Shown here piece after piece: positions 1-5,715 of a DNA stretch of 11,422 nt. Under the pieces are notes generated by a model. The model saw only the letters and a list, made by a program, of their open reading frames with translations. It searched no databases and was not told where the DNA came from. The stretch's first letter is position 1. Every line of letters starts with the position of its first letter. A program made the position numbers and the translations under genes. Source of the stretch: Rhodoluna sp. (GTDB lineage: Bacteria > Actinomycetota > Actinomycetes > Actinomycetales > Microbacteriaceae); assembly GCA_016462375.1 (NCBI GenBank), contig JAEMTJ010000030.1, forward strand, positions 1 to 11,422, in the 5' to 3' direction.

Positions 1-872
1 AGCATCAACGCGCTGCGAACGTGATCTGCAACTACTCGAAGTCGAACATCGTCAGTTTCATTTGCTCCGTACGGTTTTCCTGAAAGTTCTGCTGCCAGAT
101 CTAGCACGGGCCTGACCTGGTCAATTTCATATATGTTCTCAACCCCTTGCATTAGGAAAGCGACTCTCTCCAAACCCATCCCGGTGTCGATGTTCTTTTT
201 TGGTAATTCACCTAGAATTTCAAAGTCTTCCTTGCCCCCACCAATACCTCGTTCATACTGCATGAACACAAGATTCCAGATTTCGATGTATCGATCCTCA
301 TCAGCTTCAGGTCCCCCTTCAATTCCATAAGAAGGGCCTCTATCGTAATAAATCTCGCTGCACGGACCAGCAGGCCCAGGCTGCCCAGTTGACCAGTAGT
401 TATCCTCCATGCCACGCTTTTGAATTCTGTCCAGAGGTATGTCCGAAACTTCAAGCCAGATATCGATGGACTCTTCGTCGTCTTTAAACACTGTTACCCA
501 AAGAAGATTCTTGTCTAAGCCGAGACCGCCAGTTGCTTTGCTTGTAGTGAGAAACTCCCATGCGAACGCAATAGCTTCACGTTTGAAGTAATCGCCGAAG
601 GAAAAATTACCATTCATCTGGAAGAAAGTGCCGTGGCGGGTAGTCTTACCCACTTCCTCGATGTCGAGAGTGCGAACACATTTCTGCACACTCGTCGCAC
701 GTTTGTAGGGAGCTGGAATGAGACCTGTCATGTATGGAATAAATGGCACCATTCCAGCGACTGTAAACAATAAAGAAGGATCTTCACTGATTAGGGATGC
801 GCTTGGGACCACTGCGTGGTCTTTGCTCTCAAAGAATTTGAGCCAACGCGACTGAATCTCAGCGGTTTTCAA
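1..872 (-). CDS. alaS: Alanyl-tRNA synthetase, N-terminal part (cut by window edge)
   Basis: Class II aminoacyl-tRNA synthetase that charges tRNA-Ala in the cytoplasm. The first 290 codons are visible, about a third of a usual AlaS of roughly 880 residues; the rest lies beyond position 1. What is present is the catalytic aminoacylation core. Early on there is LLFTVAGMVPF, then motif 2 as TRHGTFFQMNGNFSFGDYFK (about residues 76-95), QPGPAGPCSE, and motif 3 as GMGLERVAF; all match AlaS. The start is TTG at 872-870, chosen because the protein then begins MKTAEIQSRWLKFF, as AlaS proteins do, and because GAGGT (878-882) sits 5 bases upstream. That binding site overlaps the stop codon of the small upstream gene, so the two are probably translationally coupled. 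It is the last visible gene of the rpsD cluster. No frameshift was seen in the visible part, and no T-box leader lies upstream. Confidence 0.97.
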   Translation of the reverse strand, partial: MKTAEIQSRWLKFFESKDHAVVPSASLISEDPSLLFTVAGMVPFIPYMTGLIPAPYKRATSVQKCVRTLDIEEVGKTTRHGTFFQMNGNFSFGDYFKREAIAFAWEFLTTSKATGGLGLDKNLLWVTVFKDDEESIDIWLEVSDIPLDRIQKRGMEDNYWSTGQPGPAGPCSEIYYDRGPSYGIEGGPEADEDRYIEIWNLVFMQYERGIGGGKEDFEILGELPKKNIDTGMGLERVAFLMQGVENIYEIDQVRPVLDLAAELSGKPYGANETDDVRLRVVADHVRSALM

Positions 873-875
873 GTT

Positions 876-1115
876 CTACCTCGCACGATTTGCAGTGGAA
901 GGGGACCGTTTTGTTGATGATGTCGAAGCTTTTCGTGCCGAATTTGAAACTTTTGCTTCTTGCTCCTTGAAACCAGTTGCAACAGCGTTAGAGAATTCCT
1001 TAACTTTTGCAGTTGCGCTGTCGAAAGCCTTCTTTGCGTCGGGGTTTGACTCAACTTGCTTTGCTAGAAAAACACCAAGGGCAATACCTGCTATAAAAAA
1101 AGCTGATTTACGCAT
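876..1115 (-). CDS. Small membrane-anchored protein upstream of alaS (DUF6167-like by position)
   Basis: 79-residue protein of unknown function. Residues 4-18 (SAFFIAGIALGVFLA) form one hydrophobic segment that could anchor it in the membrane. The rest is hydrophilic, rich in Ala, Lys and Ser, and probably helical (about 25-55), ending in a basic tail (TKRSPSTANRAR). It sits between the DUF948 gene (2 bp gap) and alaS (3 bp gap), so it is almost certainly cotranscribed with them. In other actinobacteria, a small single-pass protein annotated DUF6167 occupies this slot, which is why I suggest the family; the sequence alone is too low in complexity to prove it. The ATG is at 1115-1113, with a purine-rich AGGAAAAAGAAG upstream. 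A plus-strand frame at 895-1149 overlaps it but has no operon context. That the gene is real is fairly sure; the function is not known. Confidence 0.75.
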   Translation of the reverse strand: MRKSAFFIAGIALGVFLAKQVESNPDAKKAFDSATAKVKEFSNAVATGFKEQEAKVSNSARKASTSSTKRSPSTANRAR

Positions 1116-1117
1116 GA

Positions 1118-1468
1118 CTACTTCTTTTTCCTACCCATTAATCCAGTGACACCGCGAACTATCTCTCCAACGCGCAGCAATGGCCCACCGATTGTGTCGG
1201 CTAGGGTTGAAATTAGTGAGGAAATGCTGGTAGTTGTTTCCAAGACGCTGTCAGTTATGATGTCGATTTTCACTAGCTGATTATTCGTTGACTTGGTTGC
1301 TTGAGTAAGTTCGTCTAAGAGTGGGACAAGACTGTCCCCTGTTTCACGAATGGCCGCAGATGCAGCATCGACAAGCTTTGCAAGCTTGACTAGCACTGCC
1401 ACTATGGCAATAACCAGCACTGTAAAACCGCTTGCGAAAATTATCGCTGCTAGATCTGCACCACTCAT
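1118..1468 (-). CDS. DUF948 domain-containing membrane protein
   Basis: 116-residue protein with an N-terminal membrane helix (about residues 7-30, IIFASGFTVLVIAIVAVLVKL). A long amphipathic helical region follows (about 31-95), rich in Ala, Ser, Thr and Leu and without Cys or Trp. It ends in a glycine-containing hydrophobic stretch and the basic tail MGRKKK. This layout is that of DUF948 proteins, whose biochemical role is unknown; the coiled region may self-associate at the membrane, which is inference. The gene lies 18 bp after rpsD and 2 bp before the small protein gene, in the place DUF948 genes hold in other actinobacteria between rpsD and alaS. The ATG is at 1468-1466. The upstream GAGAAAG is only a moderate ribosome binding site, so translation may depend partly on ribosomes arriving from rpsD. 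Confidence 0.85.
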   Translation of the reverse strand: MSGADLAAIIFASGFTVLVIAIVAVLVKLAKLVDAASAAIRETGDSLVPLLDELTQATKSTNNQLVKIDIITDSVLETTTSISSLISTLADTIGGPLLRVGEIVRGVTGLMGRKKK

Positions 1469-1486
1469 GATAAAGATCTTTCTCTT

Positions 1487-2116
1487 TTAGCGAGCAGCGT
1501 AGTACTCAACCACAAGCTGAACTTCGCAAGTGACTGGAACTTCTGCACGCTTTGGGCGGCGAAGAAGTGTTGCCTGAAGTTTGTCTAGCTCTACCGAAAG
1601 GTAACCAGGAACAGGAGGTAGTACATCAACGTGCCCTCCGGCAGCTGCAACCTGGAAAGGTTCGGTTGATTCACTCTTCTCGTGCACGTGGATCATCTGA
1701 CCAACCTTCACACGGGCCGATGGACGGTCAACACGCTGACCATCAATCAAGATGTGGCGGTGGACAACCATCTGACGAGCCTGTGCCATTGTTCTAGCAA
1801 AACCCGAACGGTGAACCAGCGCATCAAGACGCATTTCAAGAAGCTCCACCAAGTTCTCACCGGTTAGACCCTCTTGACGCTTTGCATCATTGAAGGTCTT
1901 ACGAAGCTGTGCCTCGCGGATTCCATACTGCGCGCGAAGACGCTGCTTCTCGCGAAGACGCACTGCGAAGTCGCTATCGGTCTTTCGTTTAGTACGGCCA
2001 TGCTGACCTGGAGCATAAGGGCGCTTTTCTAGGTATTTTGCTGCTTTAGGGGTTAGGGCAATGCCCAATGCGCGAGACAAACGAGTCTTGCTTCTGGTAC
2101 GTGTGGTTTTAGACAC
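1487..2116 (-). CDS. rpsD: 30S ribosomal protein S4
   Basis: Primary 16S rRNA-binding protein that nucleates assembly of the small ribosomal subunit and acts in decoding fidelity. At 209 residues it has normal length. The N-terminal part (1-93) carries RPYAPGQHG at 32-40; where zinc-binding S4 proteins have cysteines here there are none, so this is the zinc-free (C-minus) form. The S4 RNA-binding fold spans about 94-158, with LEMRLDALVHRSGFA at its start and HILIDGQRV at 121-129. The C-terminus ends VVEYYAAR. The start is GTG at 2116-2114, giving MSKTTRTRSKTRLSRALGI, as in relatives; AGGA (2121-2124) lies 4 bases upstream. An overlapping ATG at 2118 is out of frame. It is the first gene of the cluster rpsD-DUF948-small protein-alaS. 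The upstream spacer holds a candidate promoter and a hairpin over the ribosome binding site. S4 is a known autoregulator in other bacteria. Confidence 0.98.
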   Translation of the reverse strand: MSKTTRTRSKTRLSRALGIALTPKAAKYLEKRPYAPGQHGRTKRKTDSDFAVRLREKQRLRAQYGIREAQLRKTFNDAKRQEGLTGENLVELLEMRLDALVHRSGFARTMAQARQMVVHRHILIDGQRVDRPSARVKVGQMIHVHEKSESTEPFQVAAAGGHVDVLPPVPGYLSVELDKLQATLLRRPKRAEVPVTCEVQLVVEYYAAR

Positions 2117-2118
2117 AT

Positions 2119-2133
2119 TTTCCTTTCGGGAAA
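2119..2133 (-). promoter_or_regulatory. Hairpin enclosing the rpsD ribosome binding site
   Basis: On the minus strand TTTCC (2133-2129) can pair with GGAAA (2123-2119) around a 5-nt CGAAA loop. The GGA core of the ribosome binding site lies in the second arm, and the GTG start is only 2 bases further on. The structure is seen directly; that it limits translation of rpsD is inference. A 5 bp stem, mostly A-T, is weak on its own. Confidence 0.4.
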
Positions 2134-2257
2134 TCGAATTAGTTAGCTAAATTTTGTGCCTGGTATCCCTTGGCTAAAAAGAAACACTCACCTTGTGAAC
2201 AACTCGCAGCCAGGAGTTTTATTCAGGTCGGCAACCTATAAATCTTATCAGCCAAAG

Positions 2258-2273
2258 CCTTGCACCATCAAGG
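2258..2273 (-). terminator. Weak hairpin just after rarA
   Basis: One base after the rarA stop codon the minus strand reads CCTTG, ATGGTG, CAAGG: a 5 bp stem with a 6-nt loop. It is followed by CTTTGG and not by a run of T, so it is a poor intrinsic terminator. It overlaps the -35 box of the candidate rpsD promoter. It may only slow polymerase or be chance; rarA transcripts probably read on into rpsD. Confidence 0.2.
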
Positions 2274-2274
2274 T

Positions 2275-3582
2275 CTAGAGTTTTCTCCTCAAAATAGCAA
2301 TAACCCGCTTGAGTCTTTCAGCCAGTGTTGTTTCAAAGCCAATCTCCTTCGGCTTGTAATAGGTTCTAACTGCCTCCACAGGAACATAGCTCTGATTCGA
2401 GATTCCAGAGTCCAAGTCATGTGGATAGACATAACTTGGATCTTTTCCTATGGCGGCTGACCGCAGGTGACTTGGAACACTTGGTGTTAGACCAGTTTCA
2501 ACCTCACTAATTGCGTTATCGATGGCCAAATATGCTCTATTTGACTTAGGGGCTAGAGATAGGTAAATGGTTGTCGAGGCAAGAGGAATCCTGCCTTCTG
2601 GCATTCCTATTTGCGCGACTATTTGCATGGCAGAATTAGCTATAACTAAAGCGTTTGGGTCCGCTAAACCGATGTCTTCGGCTGCGAGGATAACCAATCT
2701 TCTGGCTATAAACCTTGGATCTTCGCCACCAACAATCATTCTGGCTAGCCAATGCAGTGCTGCGTCAACATCTGAGCCTCTAACAGACTTGATGAAAGCG
2801 CTGATTATGTCGTAGTGCTGGTCACCATTAGAGTCATAACGATTCAGGGCCTTATTTAGCGCAGATTCGACGTGTTCAACAGTAATCTTGTCGGATTTAG
2901 TTCTTTGCGCACCCATAACGGCAGTTTCAAGAACCGTGAGCGCCTTCCTGGCGTCTCCGCTAGAGAGATTTGCAATCAGCTCTAAGACCCCTTCTGGTGC
3001 GCTAATAGCACCTCCAAGACCTCTCTCGTCTTCGAGCGCGAGGTTCAATATGGACACTAGATCCAAAGACGACAGTGGAAACAGGTCAATTACAGATGAT
3101 CTGGAAAGTATTGCGGAAGTTAGAGCAAAGCTTGGGTTTTCCGTAGTCGCGCCAACTAGGACGATTTCACCGTCCTCAACAGCTTTTAGTAGGGATTCCT
3201 GTTGAACTCTAGAGAATCTATGGATTTCGTCGATGAAAACGATAGCAGCGCTCTTTCCATTTCGAATATCAGCCATCGAGTTTTGCATGGCGGCCCTGAG
3301 ATCTGCAATAGAGCTGTTTATCGCGCTGACCTCAATGAACCTTCGATTCATCTGCCTCGCCAGCAAGCGGGCGATAGTTGTCTTTCCAGTGCCGGGCGGC
3401 CCATAGAGAATGAGGGAAGGAATTTGCGCAAGGGTATCGCTATCTCCAGACAGCAATTGTCCTAGAACGGTATTTGGACCAAGAACCTCTAGCTGACCAT
3501 AGACCTCTTTTAGCTCCCGCGGGCGCATCCTTGCCGCCAAGGGCATTCCAATAGGAAAATCAAATAGGTCGTCAGTATCCAC
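2275..3582 (-). CDS. rarA: Replication-associated recombination protein A (RarA/MgsA AAA+ ATPase)
   Basis: Clamp-loader-like AAA+ ATPase of the RarA/MgsA/WRNIP1 family, which acts at stalled replication forks and single-strand gaps in the nucleoid. Length is 435 residues, normal for the family. Visible in order: the RMRPRELKEVYGQ lead-in (18-30), Walker A GPPGTGKTT (61-69), Walker B IVFIDE (114-119) followed by IHRF, sensor 1 GATTEN (144-149), the arginine-finger region ILSRSS (158-163), and sensor 2 SGDARKAL (208-215). The C-terminal half carries the tetramerisation and MgsA-type region, including RMIVGGEDPRFIARRL and LAAEDIGLADP. All catalytic motifs are intact. The start is GTG at 3582-3580, preferred because LFDF near the N-terminus is found in relatives; an internal ATG twelve codons on would lose it. 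There is no clear ribosome binding site before the GTG, and a -10-like TACCCT lies 6 bases upstream, so the mRNA may be leaderless. It is divergent from the cyclophilin gene. Confidence 0.96.
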   Translation of the reverse strand: MDTDDLFDFPIGMPLAARMRPRELKEVYGQLEVLGPNTVLGQLLSGDSDTLAQIPSLILYGPPGTGKTTIARLLARQMNRRFIEVSAINSSIADLRAAMQNSMADIRNGKSAAIVFIDEIHRFSRVQQESLLKAVEDGEIVLVGATTENPSFALTSAILSRSSVIDLFPLSSLDLVSILNLALEDERGLGGAISAPEGVLELIANLSSGDARKALTVLETAVMGAQRTKSDKITVEHVESALNKALNRYDSNGDQHYDIISAFIKSVRGSDVDAALHWLARMIVGGEDPRFIARRLVILAAEDIGLADPNALVIANSAMQIVAQIGMPEGRIPLASTTIYLSLAPKSNRAYLAIDNAISEVETGLTPSVPSHLRSAAIGKDPSYVYPHDLDSGISNQSYVPVEAVRTYYKPKEIGFETTLAERLKRVIAILRRKL

Positions 3583-3588
3583 TATTCA

Positions 3589-3617
3589 AGGGTAAACCAC
3601 TCGGAGACTGCTCTAAA
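3589..3617 (-). promoter_or_regulatory. Candidate leaderless promoter of rarA
   Basis: On the minus strand TTTAGA (3617-3612) and TACCCT (3594-3589) are 17 bp apart. The second box ends 6 bases before the rarA GTG, so transcription would begin at or next to the start codon. TACCCT fits the loose TANNNT -10 used by actinobacterial housekeeping sigma factors. The lack of a ribosome binding site before rarA supports this. Confidence 0.4.
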
Positions 3618-3619
3618 AT
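3614..3619 (+). promoter_or_regulatory. Candidate -10 box of the cyclophilin-DUF349 unit
   Basis: TAAAAT differs from TATAAT at one base. It would start transcription near 3626, leaving a leader of about 24 nt that contains the GGAGG site at 3640-3644. No good -35 box is visible 16-18 bp upstream. The box overlaps the proposed -35 of the divergent rarA promoter. Confidence 0.4.
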
Positions 3620-3639
3620 CAAACAGGATAGAAATTTAT

Positions 3640-3644
3640 GGAGG
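3640..3644 (+). promoter_or_regulatory. Ribosome binding site that sets the cyclophilin start
   Basis: GGAGG lies 5 bases before a TTG at 3650-3652. It is the strongest Shine-Dalgarno match in this region and begins on the last base of an in-frame ATG at 3638-3640. It favours the TTG. The ATG has only AGGA (3625-3628), 9 bases upstream, close to the expected transcript end. Confidence 0.55.
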
Positions 3645-3649
3645 CTAAA

Positions 3650-4456
3650 TTGGCTAAGAGCAGCAAAGGCACCTTGGACTCGGCAAAGAAGAGTCTAAAG
3701 AACTACGAAGCTAAGCAGGTCGTAACCGATCACAGGATAAAGGTTCGCGCGCGTGATAACCGCCTCGCGGTGATTGTGACAGCTGCCGTGATTCTGCTTG
3801 CATCCACATCGCAGTTCGTTTACTTCAATGCTGGACCTGGTGTATCTCCAGATGCTTGTATAACTTTTAGCCAAACACCAGCGCCAGACATAAGTGGTAA
3901 ACCAAACCCTGCACAGATTCCTGACGCGGCTATCTCTGAATGCCGTGACTGGTCAGGTTCAATTGTTATCAATAACAAATCTTTGAATGTAACGTTGCAC
4001 GGACAGAAGGCTCCGCAAGCAGTTGGCAACTTTGTCTATCTTGCACAAACCTCAGGTTTTTATAACAGCATTTCATGTCACCGCCTAACAACTTCTGGTA
4101 TTTATGTTCTGCAGTGTGGTGACCCGCAAGGTAATGGCTCAGGTGGTCCAGGTTATTCATTCGGTCCTATCGAGAACCCTCCGACTGCAGCAACAGGCGT
4201 TGCGCCAACATATAAAAAGGGTTGGCTAGCTATGGCTAGAACCAAAAACAGCGCATCTTCAATGGGTAGTCAATTCTTCATCGTCTACCAGGATTCACAG
4301 ATTCCTGATGATGTTGCTGGCGGATACACTGTCTTTGGTGAAATAACCAGCGGACTATCTGGTTTAGATTCAATCATTACAGCTGGCACCAAGAATGGTA
4401 CTGGTGATGGTGCACCGAAGGTTGCGACAAGCATTAACAGCATTACACTCAAATAG
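3650..4456 (+). CDS. Membrane-anchored cyclophilin-type peptidyl-prolyl isomerase
   Basis: Cyclophilin (peptidyl-prolyl cis-trans isomerase) probably displayed outside the membrane, where it would help exported proteins fold. From the TTG it has 268 residues. A basic cytoplasmic part (1-38) is followed by one membrane helix (about 39-59), a linker, and a cyclophilin domain (about 100-268). Family motifs are GFYNSISCHRL (136-146), LQCGDP (154-159), GGPGYSFG (165-172) and SSMGSQFFIVYQ (203-214). The catalytic Arg (in CHRL) and Gln (in LQCGDP) are present, as is the QFF block. The LQCGDP form is usual for the anchored actinobacterial type. The TTG start is chosen for the GGAGG before it and because MAKSSKGTLDSAKKSL resembles the N-termini I recall for relatives; an in-frame ATG at 3638 would add 4 residues. 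The DUF349 gene follows after 23 bp. A cyclophilin gene beside rel is also known in mycobacteria. Confidence 0.92.
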   Translation: MAKSSKGTLDSAKKSLKNYEAKQVVTDHRIKVRARDNRLAVIVTAAVILLASTSQFVYFNAGPGVSPDACITFSQTPAPDISGKPNPAQIPDAAISECRDWSGSIVINNKSLNVTLHGQKAPQAVGNFVYLAQTSGFYNSISCHRLTTSGIYVLQCGDPQGNGSGGPGYSFGPIENPPTAATGVAPTYKKGWLAMARTKNSASSMGSQFFIVYQDSQIPDDVAGGYTVFGEITSGLSGLDSIITAGTKNGTGDGAPKVATSINSITLK

Positions 4457-4479
4457 CAGGACTAACCAGGGAGCAATAA

Positions 4480-5715
4480 GTGTCAACAGTTGAAGCAAAT
4501 TTCGGCAGAGTCGACGAGAGCGGCAACGTTTTCGTAATTGACAGCGGAGAAGAGCGACTTATTGGTTCACAACCTGAGATGACAATCGAGCAAGCTGTTG
4601 CCCTCTACACAAAACGCTTCCAGGACATTGCGGATCAGGTGCGAATTCTTGAACAAAGAGTCAAAGCAAAAGCTGACCCTAAATCGATTTCCAAATCTGC
4701 AGACAAGCTTCTTACCGATCTTGCACTCCCCTCAGCTCTTGGTGACATAGCCGCTTTGCGCGCGAGAGTCACTGCAGTGAAAGGTTCACTAACAGAAGCT
4801 CTTGCAGAATCCGCCGCGAAGCACGCAGAAGAAGTCACAGCAGCCCTCAGTGCACGTGAGGCTATTGCTGTTGAAGCCGAAAAAATCGCGGCACTTGACC
4901 CACAAAAGGTTAACTACAAAAGTACAAGTGTAAAAATGACCGAGCTTTTCAGCGCTTGGCAGGAATTGCAGAAAAACTCAATTAAACTTCCAAAAGCTAA
5001 AGCCGATGAAATTTGGCACCGCTTTTCTAAAGCTAGAAATACTTTTGATTCACACAAGCGTTCATATTTTGCAGCTGCTGATGCTGCTGCAAAAATTGGC
5101 AAGCAGGCAAAACTTGATTTAGTCGTAAAAGCTGAAGAGCTAGTTGCTAAAGGTGCTGACGCAGTTGGCCCATACAAAGATCTGCTTGCCGCATGGAAGG
5201 CATTGCCGAAAACAAAACTTAAGACTGATGATGCGCACTGGGCAAGATTTAAGGCAGCCGGGGACTCAATTTACGCAGCCAAGGGAATTAAATCTGCAGC
5301 TGAGGACGTTGCCTACAGCGCCAATTTGGCAGGGAAGCTAGCTCTTCTAGAGGAGGCTGAAAAGATTGACCCAAGTATTAATCTAGATTCTGCTAAAGCA
5401 TCCATGAAATCAATCAATTCTCGATGGGAAAAAGCTGGAAAGGTTCCACGCGAACACATCCGCTCAACCGATGACAGACTCAAAGCCATTGAAGCAAAGA
5501 TTCGTAAAGTTGAAGAAGAACTCTGGCGCAAGAGTGACCCAGCAACAATAGACCGCACTAACTCCCTTCGTTCGCAACTTGAAACACAAATCGGCAAGTT
5601 GGAAGCTGAACTGGAAACCGCTAAATTAAGTGGAGATGCCGCCAAGGTCTCCAAAGCTCAAGAGGCCCTAGACACCAAGAAAACCTGGTTAGAAGTCGTT
5701 TTAGCTAACAGCTAG
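4480..5715 (+). CDS. DUF349 domain-containing protein
   Basis: Cytoplasmic, highly helical protein of 411 residues with no assigned activity that I can state for actinobacteria. The N-terminus carries FGRVDESGNVFVIDSGEERL (8-27), a small beta-rich start typical of actinobacterial DUF349 proteins. Then comes a coiled region rich in Ala, Lys and Glu. About three DUF349-like repeats follow, each marked by a conserved Trp: FSAWQEL (158-163) with IWHRFSKARNTF, AAWKALP (237-243) with HWARFKAAGDSIY, and SRWEKAGKVP (314-323). A charged coiled coil fills about 330-405. There is no signal peptide or membrane helix. The start is GTG at 4480-4482 with AGGGAG (4467-4472) upstream. It is probably cotranscribed with the cyclophilin gene. 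Its TAG overlaps the stop of relA on the other strand. DUF349 genes also sit near rel and the cyclophilin gene in other actinobacteria. Confidence 0.9.
   Translation: MSTVEANFGRVDESGNVFVIDSGEERLIGSQPEMTIEQAVALYTKRFQDIADQVRILEQRVKAKADPKSISKSADKLLTDLALPSALGDIAALRARVTAVKGSLTEALAESAAKHAEEVTAALSAREAIAVEAEKIAALDPQKVNYKSTSVKMTELFSAWQELQKNSIKLPKAKADEIWHRFSKARNTFDSHKRSYFAAADAAAKIGKQAKLDLVVKAEELVAKGADAVGPYKDLLAAWKALPKTKLKTDDAHWARFKAAGDSIYAAKGIKSAAEDVAYSANLAGKLALLEEAEKIDPSINLDSAKASMKSINSRWEKAGKVPREHIRSTDDRLKAIEAKIRKVEEELWRKSDPATIDRTNSLRSQLETQIGKLEAELETAKLSGDAAKVSKAQEALDTKKTWLEVVLANS

Larger units (their letters stand above)
2117..2274 (-). promoter_or_regulatory. rpsD leader and promoter region
   Basis: Non-coding spacer between rarA and rpsD, the longest in the window at 158 bp. 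Read on the minus strand, a candidate promoter has TTGATG (2266-2271) and TAAGAT (2242-2247) 18 bp apart; both fit the housekeeping consensus only partly. Transcription would start near 2235 and leave a leader of about 120 nt. The leader contains two mutually exclusive short pairings: AGCCA 2208-2212 with TGGCT 2171-2175, and CCAGG 2210-2214 with CCTGG 2159-2163 (plus-strand letters). Just before the start is a hairpin that includes the ribosome binding site, listed separately. The promoter call is tentative; a long leader before rpsD fits feedback control by S4, but no known leader motif was recognised. Confidence 0.4.

Noticed and set aside
133..454. Short frames on both strands inside alaS
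   Set aside because: The continuous minus-strand alaS frame with its synthetase motifs explains this region.
869..1054. Minus-strand frame of 61 codons overlapping the small gene
   Set aside because: It is a shifted frame of the 79-residue gene, runs into the alaS start and would break the tight spacing.
895..1149. Plus-strand frame of 84 codons over the small protein gene
   Set aside because: It covers two tightly packed minus-strand genes and has no upstream promoter or family resemblance. The minus-strand reading fits the operon and synteny.
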